The notes: generated by a model not told the origin, from the letters alone. DNA of 64,000 nt from Diacronema lutheri (GCA_019448385.1 JAGTXO010000027.1:1-64000); one strand, 5' to 3'; shown: positions 1 through 12,540, numbered from the stretch's first letter. Numbers and translations are program-made.

Positions 1-148
1 ACCTTAACCTTACCCTTACCCTTACCCTTACCCTTACCCTTACCCTTACCCTTACCCTTACCCTTACCCTTACCCTTACCCTTACCCTTACCCTTACCCT
101 TACCCTTACCCTTACCCTTACCCTTACCCTTACCCTTACCCTAACCCT
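1..148. repeat. Telomere-like hexamer array (CCCTTA)n
   Basis: About 23 head-to-tail copies of CCCTTA, slightly degenerate at the outer end, with a single CCCTAA copy at the inner edge near 140. The C-rich strand runs 5' to 3' from the left end, which is the orientation expected of a left chromosome end. The implied G strand is TAAGGG rather than the common TTAGGG. Sequence just inside is complex and GC-rich, as expected of a subtelomere. Confidence 0.85.
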
Positions 149-1379
149 TTGTTTAACTACGCGTTGGGTTGGGGAAGTCCACTCGCGGAAAAAAAGGAAA
201 AGCAGCCGAGCCCGGGAAGAGATGTCACGCACGCGTGCCGGCGGGCGCGCGGGCGGCGGGCCGGAGCTCGCGGTGGCCGATGCGGCCGATGAGCATGTCG
301 CCCGCCCGGCTCCGGGTGCATCGGCTGATGATGCACCCACAGTTGAGCGGGCGACACGCACTTCGGCCGACTCACCGACTTCCGCATCGGAGGGGGCGCC
401 GGCGGGCGCGCCGGTGCGCGCGCCGGCCGCGCTCGACGCTTCGAGCGCATCGGACGGTGATGCTCATGACGGCGACGGCGCGTTTCTGCAAGCTGCGCAG
501 GCGAAAAGGAGAGAGGTAGTCCACATACTTGTGGTGTTTGGCGCAGTTCTTGAGGACGAGGACCGACGACGGGCCCGGGTAAGGGGACCCCACGCCTGCA
601 CGCAGCCGGTGGCCACGCTCTGTCGATCCGGGAGCTGATCGCTGCGGTCGCTGCGGCAGCTGCTAGCTTCCAGGCGGGGACGCGGGCGATGACGGCGATG
701 GTGGGGGCGAGTGCGAGGGCGGTCTCGACGATCGCCAGACGCCAACGGCAACAGCGGCGTCTAGTGTGCCAGTGCCGCCCAGTGGGCCCTCGCCGTCGCG
801 CTGGGTCTGGGCATCGGGCGTCACGAGGTGGAGAACGCGCACATCGATGGTGCGCATGCTGATGGAAACCATCAGGGGCGCCGGGACGACCAGCTACGCT
901 GTCCTCGAGCTGATCGACGAGGTCATGAAGCCTCGTCGCAACAGGAGCCGGTGCTCGTGCAGCAATTGAACGGGTCCGAAGGGGGGGGGGGGGGGGGGGG
1001 GGGAAGTAAACGGCATCGTACATGAGCTGCAGCGCGTGCAGCAGCTCATGCGCGGCGCCGTGCGCGCCGTGCGTGCCGGCGATGAGCGGCGCATGGCTCG
1101 GAGCGCGGAGCACGTCGCCGTCGGTGCCGTCGCTCGATCCGGAGCCGGCGCACGAGGAGCACTGGTCCGGGTCGTCGCCCGAAGCGCCCGAGGCGCTGTC
1201 GTCATTCGAAGCAGAGGTGCGCGGCGGCGACGCGGGAGGCGACGCGCACGGCGATGTCGAAGATGGGGCTTGAGACGAGCATGGTGGCCGCGCGCACCGC
1301 GCATCACCTCCGATGTCGAGGACGCTCCACGCGGCGGAGCGATGCGCCTGCCGTATGCGTTGCTGCGTGGGCCGCGCCG
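149..1379. other. Subtelomeric stretch without a firm gene
   Basis: No reading frame here has convincing protein character over a useful length. A run of 23 G lies at 981-1003, which on the minus strand is a C tract of the kind found in introns elsewhere in this window. Short minus-strand stretches look more protein-like than the rest, for example around 500-560 (KNCAKHHKYVDYLSPF) and 1020-1060 (ELLHALQLMYDAVYF). They could be exons of an unrecognised or decayed gene. Confidence 0.4.
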
Positions 1380-2995
1380 TCACGCGCCGCGCGCGTGCGC
1401 TCCGCCCGAGCGCGCCGGCGACGGCCTCTCCGCTTCGAGCGGCCGGCCGGCGGCCGCGCGCCTCGGCGTGAGCGCCTGGATCGACTCACGCCGGGTGCGC
1501 AGCGACGCCTGCGCCGCCGCGTACTCGTGCTCGTCTGCGAGCAGCTCAGCCTGGCGCGCGCTCACCGCCGCCTTGATCTCGCGCGCGTACAGCTCGAACG
1601 GGTGCGCGGCCGTGCGCTCGCCCGTGACGGCCGAGAGCCAGTGCGGCGGCTGCGCACGGCCCGTCAGCTCGTCCTCGTCGGTGGTTTGCACGAAGCCGTC
1701 GGGCGCGCCGCCCTCTCGGCGCAGCGCGAGGACGAACTCGGGCAGCCACGCCATCTCGGGCTGCGCGACGAGCGGCACGTCGAGCGCGTATGCCGCGATG
1801 TACACGTCGGTGAGCGGGCACGGCGCGTAGTAGATGCTCGCCCAGCGCAGCCTCCGGTGGTGCGCCGACACGTCGATCGCCGCCTGTCGCAGCGCCGCGC
1901 GCTCGAGCCGGCTCGCGTGGCTGGCGTCCTCGTGCGCGAGCTGCTGGAGGAGGGTGTGCACGAGCGAGCTGCCCACCTCGAGCGACGCGCCGCGCGTCTC
2001 GCGCAACGTGCGCGCAAGCAGCGCCTGCGCGCGCGCGCGGGTGGTTCGAGCGCGCGGCGCGCGCGCGCGTCGGCTGCCGCGCTCGCGCGCGCGCGCGCGC
2101 GCGCTCGGCGCGCGCTACCTGACGCGCGCGCCGCTGGATCACGGCCGGCGCCTCGAGGACGGGCAGCTCCGAAACGCTCTCGCCCGTCGCAAAGTTGTGG
2201 TAGTAGACGCCGCGCGCGGGCGGCGGCGCGCGGACGCCGCTCGCCGCCCCGGGCGCCTCGCGCTCGTCAGCGCCGTCGTCGTCGCCCGTCCCGCCCTCGC
2301 CGTCGTCGCCACCGTCGCCGTCGCCGTCGCAGCCGCCGCGCTCGTCGGTGGGCGGTAGGGGAGCGGCGAACTGCACCCAGCTGTCCACGTGCGCCCACTG
2401 GCGCGGTCGGACGCTCCGCCGGCGCTCGTCGAGCACCGCCGCGCGGAAGGCGGGCAGCAGCGGGTGCTCGAACAGCCGCTCGCCCGTGAGCGCGTGCACG
2501 TAGCGGCAGCCGCCGAGCGGCGCGCGCATGCGCGCGCCGCGCGCGCCGGTGCCGTCGGCGAGCGGCTCCTCGCGCCAGAGCGTCGGGACCGGCGCGACCA
2601 GCGCGTGCAGCGCGAGCCAGAGCAGGTGCCACTCGGACCGCGCCGACCCGTCCGCGCGCGCGGCGTGCGCGGGCGTCCGCCGCGCCGAGTGCGCCGTGGC
2701 CGCCGGTGCGGGCACGGCGGCGGCTCCGACCGCCGCGGCGGCGGCGGTGGCCGCGTCGGGCGCGACAACGGTGGCCGTGTCGGGCGCGACGGCGATGCCG
2801 AGCACGCGCGCCATTGCGAGCACGTCGGCGGGCTCGATCGGCCGCGCGCCGGCCGCGCCGGGCGGGCGCGCGAGGAAGGCGCGCGGCTGGAGCTGCAGCA
2901 CCGCGCGGCAGAGTGCCCACGCGCTCGCGCCGCCGCCGACGCCGCCGACGCTGCCGACGGCACGGCCGGCGCGCTCGTGCGGCAGCTCGGCGGCA

Positions 2996-3032
<37 letters not shown>

Positions 3033-4668
3033 GCGGGTCAAGCCGCGCGCGCGGCGCGCCGCCGCCGCTCGACGCGAGCGTGAGCGCCGCGCCCATCGAC
3101 CGCTCGGCGAGCGCGTGCGCGACCGCGGCGGCGCGCAGTGCGAGCCGCCGCTCGGCGCCCGCGCGCGCGTGCCGCGCCCACGCCTCCGCCCGTGACGGCG
3201 CGCTCGGCTGGAGCGGCAGGCACGCCGCGGCGAGCGCGCTGAGCGCGCGCAGCCGCGCGTCCGCGCCCGGCGCGCCCGTCGCGACGTGCGCGCCCGCGCG
3301 CAGCGCGTCCGCCACGGCGCGCATCTCGCGCACGCACCGCCGCACCGCCGCCTTGGTCTCGCGTCGGCGCGCAAAGTGCGGCGCGAAGAAGGCGACGATG
3401 GCGGCGGGCGTCTCGGCCTCGGCGACACAGCGCGCGCGCGCGCGCCGCAGCTGCGCGGGCAGCCACGCGCGCTGCCCCGCGAGCTGCGCATTCGGCGGGC
3501 ACAGCGCCTCGAGCTCGGCGACGAGCGACCGCTGCGCCTCCGCCGCGCGCAGCCGCCGCTTCGGCTCGCGCGTCGAGCCGACGCCCGCGGGCCGCGCGGC
3601 CGAGGCGCCGGCGAACGCCGCCACCGTCGGCAGGAGCGCGCTCGCGCTGCCCGCGCGCGCCGGCGTGCTCGGCGCGCGGCGTGCGGGCGACGGCGCGGGC
3701 GACGGCGGCGCATGCGACCACGCGCGTGACCGCCGCTCGGCGCGCGCGCCGCCAGCGCGACTGGCGGACGGCGCGGACGAGCGCGGTGCCACTTCACCGC
3801 AAACGCGGCCGCGGCTGCCGCCGCTGCCGTCGCCGCCGCCGCGCCGCGCGCCCCTGCGCGCCGCAGCAATCGTGCCGAGCTCGGCGGCGGCCGCGCCCGC
3901 CTCGGCGCGCGCGGCAGCATCAAAGTCGGCCAGCGCGCGCCGCACGTGCAGCGGGCGGTAGACGGGCAGGTCGACGTCGACGATGGCGAGCAGCGGCCGG
4001 TCGGAGCGCACGTCGAGCACCGCCGCCACCTCGGGGAAGAGGGGCATCGGCCCCTCGCCGAGCGTCGCCTGTGCGAGCTGCGCAAACGCCGACGGCTCCG
4101 CCGCGCGCGCGTCGAGGTGGCAGTGGCGCACGCGCACGCGCAGCAGCGCGACGGCGCCCGAGCCGCCGAGCGCCTGCGTCGCGCTGCCCGCCGCGCCGCG
4201 CGCCACGCCGCCCGCCGGCGGCGCGGGCAAGAATGCGACCGCCTCGACGACGAGCCGTGCGCCGCCGGCCGAGCCGGCCGCGCGCGCCGCCGCGCCTGCC
4301 GGCTGCGCGCCCGTCGACGCCGCGAGCGCGGGCGGCGGGACGGCGTCGAGCACGAGGGCGTGGGGCGCAAACGCGCGCAGCGCCGCGTGCGCCGCCCGCT
4401 CGCGCGCGCCCGCCCGCCCGCTCGTCGCCGGCTGCTGCGCGAGGCGCATGGACGAGCGCATTGCCGTGCGCAGCCGCACGGACGCGGCCGACGCCGACAG
4501 GTCGAGCGCGTGCGACGCGCGCCGCTGGTTGACGTGCGGCGCCGCGCGTGACAGCTCGCGCCCGGTGAACGCCGCCGCAACCGCCGCGCCTTCGCCCTCA
4601 CCGCCGCTGCCGCCCTCGCCCTCGCCCTCGCCCTCGCCGCCGCTGCGGCAGCGGCCGCCGCCACTGCC

Positions 4669-4710
<42 letters not shown>

Positions 4711-6869
4711 ATCGCCATCGCCATCACCGTCGCCGTCATCGTCGTCACCGTCGTCACCGTCGTCACCGTCGTCGTGGTCCGAGTCCGCGCCGTGCTCCTT
4801 GACGCCCATGTAGGCGCACAGGTCGGCGCTCAGGCCGGCGGCAAACGCGGCGGCGAGCTGCTCGCCCGTCCAGCGCAGCGCGTCACCGCCGCGCAGGGCG
4901 CACTCAAAGGTCACGTAGCTCGGCGGCAGCGCGGCGGCAGCCGAGAGCGCGCGCACGAGCGCGCGCGCGCCGCCGAGCGCGTCCATCTGCGCGAGCGCGC
5001 GCTTGTACTCCGCCTTGGCGCCGTCGGTGGCGAGCACCTCGCCCTGCAGGCTCACGCGCGCGGCGAGCAGCGCGCTCCACCGCTGCCGCGCGAGCGCACC
5101 GCGCGCGACGGCGAGCGCGTGCAGCGCGCCCGCGCACTCCTCCTCCGCCGCGCTCAGCTCGCGCGCGCGCCGCAGGTCGTCGAGCGCCGGCTGCACGAGC
5201 GGGCTGAGCTCGGCGGCGGTGTGCGCCGCGCTCGCCGCGAGCTCGCGCGCGTGCGCGCACAGCACGCGCCGCGGCAGCCGCGCCGCGTCCGCGCCGTCAA
5301 AGCTGTCGAGAAGCTCCGTCAGGCCGTCGCGCGCGCCGCGCCGCAGCTCGGCCGCCTCGACGGCCGCGCTCACGACGCGCACGCGCGCGCCGGTGTCGTC
5401 GGCGGCGCAGAGCGTGGCGAGCACGTCGCGCGCGTGCGCTGCCGCGCCGACGAGCAGCGACGCGCCGACGCCGCGCGGCGGCGGACGCTGCAGCTCCTCG
5501 AGCGCGCGCAGCGCGCCGCGCGCGAACGCGACGCGCTGCTCGCGCGCCGCCGCCTCGTCCGCGACGGCGTGCAGCGCGCCAATCGACAGGGCGGCCGTGC
5601 CGCCGCCGGGCGCGCCGCCAACCCCAACGCGAAACGAGCCGCGCCGCGCGCGGCTGGGCGACGGCGTCGCGGCCGCACTGCCGCCACCGCCGGCGTGCGC
5701 AGCGCGCGCCGCGTCGATCGCGCGCGCCGCTGCGAGCGCGTCCGTCGCGGCCGTGCCGTTCGATCGCACGTCGACGGCGGCGGCGTCGTCGTCGGCGTCG
5801 AGCGCGCACAGCCGCGCGACGATCCAGCGCATCGGCGGCGGCAGCGGCGGCAGCGGCGGCGGCGGCGGCGGCGGCGCAGTCGGTTGCGCCAATGCAAAGG
5901 CGGCAGCGCCGCCGCGCGCGTGCAGCGGCAGCGGGAGCAAGGTCGCGCGCGGCCCGCCGTAGGAAGGCAGCCGGAGCGGCGGCGGCGGCACGTGCGCCAC
6001 GCCGCGCGCCGTGCTTCCGCCCGCCGACGAGCCGAACGACGCCGACGGCGACGCCATGCGCGACGACGGCACCGGCGAGAGCGGCGCGCCGTTGGCGCTC
6101 GCCGTCGGCGGCGGAGGCGGCGGCGGCGGGCGCGCGCCGAGGCCGCCCGCCGACGCAAAGCCGCCGGCGGGCGCGCCGCTCGCCGCTGCGGCGCGCCGCG
6201 CGCTGGACAGGGGCGGCGCCGGGCCAGCCGCCCACGCCGTCAAGCATCGGCCGCCGCGCGCGGGCGACGCGGCGGGCGACGCGGCGGGCGACGCGGCGGG
6301 CGACGTGGCGGGCGTGCACGGCGGCGTCGGCCCGCCGCCACTGCCGCCGCCCGCCGCGGCGAAGGGGCTGCGGCCGTGCGGCGTCGCGAGGAGCGCGGCC
6401 GCCGCCCTCGCCTCTTCCTCATACGCGTCGGCAAACTCGGTCAGAGCCGCCGCCATCCCGCGCGCGTGCGCCGTCGCAGACATGAGATGCGCGTGGCGCG
6501 AGTCGACGCCGGGCGGGAGCGCCAGCCGTGCGCGATGCACGCCACTCGCGCGCTCCTCCGCCTCCGCGCGCCGCGCGTGCAGCAGGCGGAGGATTGCGCG
6601 CGCCGTCGGCACGCCGTCCGCCGTGACGCCCTCGCCCTCACCGCCGCTGCCGCCCTCGCCCTCGCCCTCGCCCTCGCCCCGGCCGTCACCGTTCGCCCAG
6701 CCGGCCGTTGGCCACTCGGCGTGCGCGTGCCCCGGCGCGAGTTGCACGGCCCAGCCGTCGGCGGCCATGCTGGGCGCAATCTCGACGGCGAGCAGCACGC
6801 CGGCGCGCCCATGCGCACCACCCGCCCCCCTCGCAGCCGCAGCCGCTGGCGGCGGCGGCGGCGTCGGCA

Positions 6870-6901
<32 letters not shown>

Positions 6902-8853
6902 TGCTGCGCGATGAGCGCGCGCACGGCGCGCACGCCATGTGGCGCGGCGAGCGCGGCCGCGCAGCGCACGCGCTCCGACTCGGCCCACACACACTCGCGG
7001 TGCGCGCGCCAGCGGCGCTGCTCGCGCTGGAAGGTGGTGACGACCGCGCTCATGTGCGCGCGCGCCGGCCCGCTCAACGCGAGCTTGAAGCCGTGCCGCG
7101 CCGCGCGCCGCTCGCGCGCGAGCGCGCGCGCCGCCATCATGCGCGCGCCCGCCTGCACGGCAAGGATGGCGGCCTCGTACGGCGGGTACAGCGCGATGGC
7201 CTTGCGCAGCACGCGCCGGCGCTTGCGCAAAAGCAACTCGCGCCGCTTGCGCGCCAGCTCGGACGATCCCGCCTCGTCCCGCCGCGCGAGCAGCGCGCTG
7301 AGCGCGTCGGACGACCGCCGCCTCCGCCACGCATGCTGCAACCGGCGCGCCGCGCGGCCGCTCCGCTCGGCCTGCCGGCGCGCGCACCTGCGCCACACGA
7401 GCAGCGAGCGGAAGGCCATCGCGATCGACGTGGCCATCGTGTCGCGCAGGTGCTGCGCGCGCTTGCGCTGCGCGAAGGCCGCGGCCGAGCCGTAGATGAG
7501 GCCGCACAGCGCGTGCCAGCTCTCGCCAGCCGAGCCGCGCCCGCCGCCCAGCCCGCGCGGCAGCGCCAGCTCGTGGCCGTCGAGGATTGCGCACCGGCGC
7601 GCACCGAGCACCTCCTCGCGCGCGAACGCGCGCATCCGGCGCGCTGCGCGCAAGAAGGCGGGCGGGTGCCACCGCGCCGGCTGGAAGAGCGCCACGTCGC
7701 TCACCGCGCCGCCGCACACGTACCCGCCGTCGCCCAGCGCGCGGCGCGGTACGATCGTGCCGCCGGGAGGTACGACCACGCCGCGGTCGGCGCTGAGGTG
7801 CGCGCCGCCGAGGTCGTCGAACCAGAACTCGCAGAACGGGTCGGACGCGGTGGGAATCGGCAGCCGCCAAAAGTCGGTGAGCGCGCGCACGACCGCATCG
7901 AAGCCGCGCCACAGCGCGCCGCTCTCGCGCAGGCGCGGCTGCGCGCCGCCGGTCGACGACGCGCGTGCCTCTGGCGACGCCTCGACGAAGGCGAGCGCGT
8001 ACATGCGCACGAGCGACGCGCGCCCCCCGGGCAGCGGCGCCGGTGCCGGCAGCGCCGCGCGCGCGCGCGTGCCGACGGCGGGCAGCTGCGCGTCGCCGTC
8101 GCCGCCGGCCGCACGGCGCCGGGCGCCGCCCACTGTCGCCGGCCGCACGACCGGCAGCGACGGCGCGCTGCCGCTGGCGCGCGGCGCCATTGGCGCGTCC
8201 GCCTTGGCGCGCGCGGGCTGGGCGCGCGCCGCAACCGCCGCTGCCGCCTGCGCAGCGCGGTTGAGCGCCGCCTGCGCCGTGTGCAGCAGATGAAGCATCT
8301 TGAGCAACGAGAGACGCAGCTCGGCGAGGCACGCCGCGCAGTCCTCGCGCAGCGCGGAGACGCTCGGCTCGCCGTGCGGCGAGAGGCGCACAGCAAGCAC
8401 GGTTGCGGGCCAATCGGCGAGCGCGCCGCCCGCGGCGTCACCGGCCGCGCTACGCCGCGCGAGCTGCCAGCGCGTGCCGAGCGCCGTGAGCGCGCGCAGC
8501 TGCTCCTCGTACACGGCCGCCAGCCGGTCGGCCTCGTGCACGCAGCGCGAGAGGCACGCGGCGGCGCCGCCCGGGCCAGCGAACGAGGCGATGGAGCCCA
8601 CGCGGAAGTCGCGCGCCGAAGGGATCACCGTCGGCGCACGCGCGAGCGCGAACATCGCGTCGGCCGACGGCTGCGGCGGCACGGGCGCGGCAAACGCGCG
8701 CGCGAGCCGCGCCGCCTCGCCATGCAACCCTTCGGCGGTGATGCTCGCGAGCACGTGCGCCCAGCCGGCCGCCTGCCTCGGCGCGTGCGCCGCGTCGTGG
8801 CCCGCCGTCGCTGGGAGGGATGGGGGTGGTGCGGGCGGCACGACGGAGGCCAT
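1380..8853 (-). CDS. Giant low-complexity protein with WW-like motifs, two exons
   Basis: Exon 1 is 8853-2119 and exon 2 is 2024-1380. The 94-bp GT-AG intron at 2025-2118 restores phase and gives about 2,459 residues. ATG at 8853 is the first in frame. An Arg-rich, IQ-like helical block (ARRLQHAWRRRR) lies in the N-terminal third. Long Ala/Gly/Pro linkers and an Asp-Gly/poly-Gly run (about 4600-4790) follow. The last ~350 residues hold three aromatic motifs resembling the second half of WW domains: YVHALTGERLFEHP, GVYYHNFATGESVSELP and PPHWLSAVTGERTAAHP. The third lies past the intron, which supports the splice. Function is unknown; a scaffold role is a guess from architecture. An Arg-rich ORF covers the opposite strand but has no domain character. 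Confidence 0.55.
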
Positions 8854-9034
8854 CGTGCGCGCCGGCCGCGGCGCGGAGTAACAGAATAGTCACGATGCTG
8901 ACTGATCGCTCGATGATGATTGGACGAACAACCGCGACCGACCACGATCACGGGCGGCGGGCCGCCACGACGCTACATTGACTGTTTGCCCGTTCCCTCT
9001 CCCAAATCTCGCGCTGGGTCCCGCCACCGCCGCG

Positions 9035-10466
9035 TCAGATGAGCGACGCGAGCGCTTCGTTAGCGACCGCAGCCATCGACGCCTCGCTCGCCTTTGGGAT
9101 GTAGTGGTACCGCCCGCCCGCCGCATCCGCGATCTCCTTGGCCATGCCGGTGGAGACGAACTTGTTCTCCGTATCGAGCATGAGCAGCTTAAAGCCGAAG
9201 AGTCCGCGCATCATCCCCGCCATCTGCAGCACCTCCTGCCGCAGCTGCTCCTTGTCCGCCTTCTCGCCGCCGGCGCTCTCCTGCGCGCAGCACGCCGCCG
9301 ACGCCGCGCGCGGCAGGGCGGCGCGGCGCTGTCGGCGCGGCGCGGCGCGGCGTGGCGCGGCGCGACCTCGCGCGGCGGCGTGGCGGCGCGGCGCGCGGCG
9401 CGGCGCGCACGTCGCCCGGCGCGCGCGGCGTCTCGATGTGGAGCGACGTCGCCAGCGGCACGTTCGCGCGCCCGTCCGAGACGCACACGACGATCACGTC
9501 GCCCGTGTCGCCGCTCTTCTGCGCCTGCAGGCCGACCTGCACGGCCGTGTTGAGCGCGTGCGCGAGTGGCGAGCCGCCGCCGCACGGCATCCGCTCGAGC
9601 CGGTTCTTGGCCATCGCAACGGAGCGGGTGGGCGGCAAAAGGACGGTTGCCTGCTCGCCCTGGAAGGCGATCAGGCAGATCTTGTCGCGGCTCTGGTAGG
9701 CGGTGGTGAGCAGCGAGATCGCCGCGCCCTTTGCGGCGTTCATCCGGTTGAGTGCCATAGAGCCGCTCGCGTCGACGACGAAGACGATGAGCGAGCCCGC
9801 CTTGCGCGCCATCTTCTTGGCGCGCACGTCCGACTGCTCGATGTACACAGGCTTCGACTCCGTCGCGCGGCTGCGCCGGCCGCGCTGGTAGGGCGCGGCC
9901 GCGCGCATCGTCGCGTCGACGGCGAGCCTGCGCACCTTGCCCTTCGGCAGCATCGGCTTGATGTACCGGCCGCGATCCTCGGAGAAGATCAGGTTGCCCT
10001 TGCCCGATCGGCCAGTGCGTGCCTTCATCGCAAACGCCATCACCGATGGGTCAAGGACCGTCCCGTCCGCGTCAAGCAAGAACTCCTCGGGCACGGGCGG
10101 CGCGGCGTCGTCCTGCTCCTCCTCCTCGCTCTCCGGCTCGCTCTCGCTCTCGTCGTCCTCCTCCTCCTCCGCGCTGTCCTGCGGCGGCGGCGGCGGCGGC
10201 GGCTGCTGCATCTGGTCGTCCGGCTGGTTCGGGTCGGTGACCGTCGTGCCGCGCGGGATGATCGCGAGCTTCACCGCGAGCGTCAGGTCGTCGGCAACCA
10301 CCTTGTCGCGCTGCTCGATCGCCGCGGCCGCCTTGGCCACCTGCGTCGCAAACATCTCCGCGCGGTGGCCCTGCACGCCCGCGCGCTTTGCCTCCTCGCA
10401 CAGGTAGGCTGCGCGTGCGCACCGCGCACGCACGCGTGCAGCGCGTGGCGCGGGTTGTGTGTGTGT

Positions 10467-10550
<84 letters not shown>

Positions 10551-11885
10551 GGCCGTGTGAGCGCGCGCACCGCGCCGCGACGCCGCGCGCACGCCGCGCG
10601 CCACGCCGCGCCGCGCCGCGCCACGCCGCGCCGCGCGCGTGGCAGCGCCGCTGCACAGCGCGCCGCTCGCGCCGCTGAGTGTCGCGCCTCACAGCCCCCC
10701 CCCCCCCCCCCCCTCCCCACAACCCGCGCCGCTGAGTGTCGCGCGCCGCACTGATCTGCGCCTTGGAGATGGTCACGTCCCTCAGGAAGGCGCGCGCGTA
10801 GACGAGCGTCTCGAACATCCCCTCCTCCGTCTCGCGCGCCTCGGCCTCGACCACGTCGGGCTCGGTGGAGAAGCGCGTCGCGATCTCCGCCGCGTCGATC
10901 CGCTGCTCGAGCGAGAGCGGCTCCGCGTCCGCCGACAGGCAGATGCCGATGCGGTCGAGCAGGTGGTCGCGCAGCTCGCCGCCCTCCGGGTTGAAGGTCG
11001 CAATCATGATCGGGCGGCACGGGTAGCGCACGCTCAAGCCCTCGCGCTCGACAATGACCTCGCCGCTCGAGATCACCGAGAGCAGCAGGTTGGACACGCC
11101 CTCGTCCAGCAAGTTGATGTCGTCGATGTAGAGCACCGCGCGGTGCGCGCGCGCGAGGAGCCCGGGCTCGAAGATGGTCTCGCCCGTCGCGAGCGACTTC
11201 TCCAGGTCAACTGAGCCGAGCAGTCGGTCCTCGAGCACGTCAAGCGGCACCTGCGCGCGCCGCGCGCAGCGTCGCCAGCCGCCGCGCTCGCGGCGCGCGC
11301 TCAGCCGAGCGCGTGCGCACGCGCGCTCGCGCTTGCCCACCGGCGCGCCCGCGCGCAGCGCGGCGTGCGGCGGCACACCTGGCAGAAGGGCACGTCGATG
11401 ACCTCGGTCTCAAGGTCGGCAAGCGTCTTGCCCGTCGCCTCAAGCTCCGCGCTGAGGAAGGAGTCCACCTCCCCCGACGGCCCGCTCGGGTCAATGTTGT
11501 ATGGCGAGCCCTTGACGATCTCGATCGGCGGCATCAGCGAGTGCGCGGCGCGCGCCATCACCGACTTGGCGGTACCGCGCGAGCCAGCGACGACGACGCC
11601 GCCAATGTACGGGTTGACCGCGGCGAGAAGCAGCGCCGTCTTCACGTTGTCCATGCCCACGATCGCCGAGAGCGGCAGGCGGCGCGGGCCGACGCGGAAC
11701 TTCTTCTTCGTCGGGACGGGCGCGGCGGCCTCGGGCTCGGCCGCGACGCAACGGGCTCGGCCACAACGGCGAATTGCGCTCGTGCGCGCACCGACGCCTG
11801 GCTGCGCGTTCCCGCCCGCGTATCCCGCCCCCGGCGCGACGAGCGCGAGGAACGTCGCGACGCCCAACGCGCCGCGAGCCACCAT
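9035..11885 (-). CDS. chlD: Magnesium chelatase subunit D, four exons
   Basis: ChlD is the AAA+/von Willebrand A subunit that, with ChlI and ChlH, inserts Mg2+ into protoporphyrin IX in the plastid. Exons are 11885-11379, 11250-10752, 10408-9411 and 9280-9035; all introns are GT-AG and phase agrees throughout, giving 749 residues, the usual family length. Residues 1-22 form a signal-peptide-like helix ending GAGYA, followed by an Arg-rich segment, consistent with bipartite import into a complex plastid. The AAA+ P-loop-like motif GSRGTAKS is at 101-108. A Walker B region ([10 protein letters not shown]) lies in exon 2. A Pro-rich then acidic linker opens exon 3, and the VWA MIDAS motif DASGSM is at 548-553. 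The C-terminus has the conserved [16 protein letters not shown]. Intron 2 carries a 69-nt C homopolymer on the sense strand. Confidence 0.96.
10409..10751 (-). repeat. chlD intron 2 with G19, C69 and (AC)n tracts
   Basis: Read on the coding strand, this 343-bp intron begins GTGCGG, has a 19-nt G run (10713-10695), then GC-rich sequence, a 69-nt C run (10549-10481), about 13 AC dinucleotides (10480-10455) and ends CGCGCAG. The C run plus AC repeat lies 46 bp upstream of the acceptor, where a polypyrimidine tract belongs. The G and C runs could pair in the pre-mRNA. Exact homopolymer lengths are sequencing-sensitive. Confidence 0.8.
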
Positions 11886-11894
11886 TGTTCCCCA

Positions 11895-12530
11895 CTAATT
11901 GACCTTTTGCCACGCGGCGCCACGCTGGAATTCAAACTTGGTCGGCGGCCGGTCGTGGCGGAGGTGGCGGCCTGGCGGGGGCCCGCGCGCGCGCGTGCGT
12001 GCGTAGTGCGGGGCGAGCCGCGTCATCCAGTCGGCGCGCGCGTCGTCATCGGCCCAACCCCGCGCGCTCAACGCCCGGCTGGCCTGGGCGGCAGGCGGGC
12101 GCACCGGCGGCGGCGCAGCGGCGCGACGCCGCACGCGGCGCGGGCGTGCTGCGCCGAGAGCGCATCCAAGCGAGGCGGGCGTGCACGCGCCGCAGGAGCC
12201 GCGGTGTTGCACGCCCGTCCGTCGCCGCGCTTGCGCCGCCACGCGTGGGGCGCTGCGCGCCTGCGGCCCGCGCGCGCCGTCAGTTCCGGGGCTGCGCGCG
12301 ATGCCCGGCCGGCGCGCTCGGCCTCGAGTGCTCTTGCGGCGTGCGCGAGCCAGCCAAGGCGCGGCGGCACGCGTCGAGGGCGGCGGCCGATGATGTGCAC
12401 GGAAACTGGAAAGTGCCATCCGTCCGCCATCGTCGTTTCGCGCGCTCGATTAGCTCGTCGGCGTCCTGCCAACCTCCCCTGCCCATCGCGCGCGACACGG
12501 AGGCGGAGAGAAGAGAGCCGAACGTCGCCA
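11895..12530 (-). other. Interval between chlD and CRAL-TRIO gene, possible small hypothetical
   Basis: This 655-bp region separates two divergent genes and must contain both promoters. Some minus-strand stretches look coding, such as WQDADELIERAKRRWRTDGTF near 12440-12480 and DDARADWMTRLAPHYARTR near 11995-12050. They are in different frames and I could not join them with confident splice sites. Treat as a weak candidate for a short gene or as promoter and UTR sequence. Confidence 0.25.
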
Positions 12531-12540
12531 GCCGCCCGCC

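Noticed and set aside
1254-2489. 411-codon plus-strand Arg-rich ORF
   Set aside because: It overlaps the second exon and end of the giant minus-strand gene and has no recognisable content.
4774-8889. 1,371-codon plus-strand ORF opposite the giant minus-strand gene
   Set aside because: Composition is dominated by Arg with no domain motif, as expected for the antisense frame of an Ala/Gly/Pro-rich gene. The minus strand has a solved intron and repeated WW-like motifs.
10388-10754. ORFs running through the G and GT tracts as poly-Gly or CVCVCV
   Set aside because: They are translations of intron simple sequence. The flanking chlD exons splice exactly around it.
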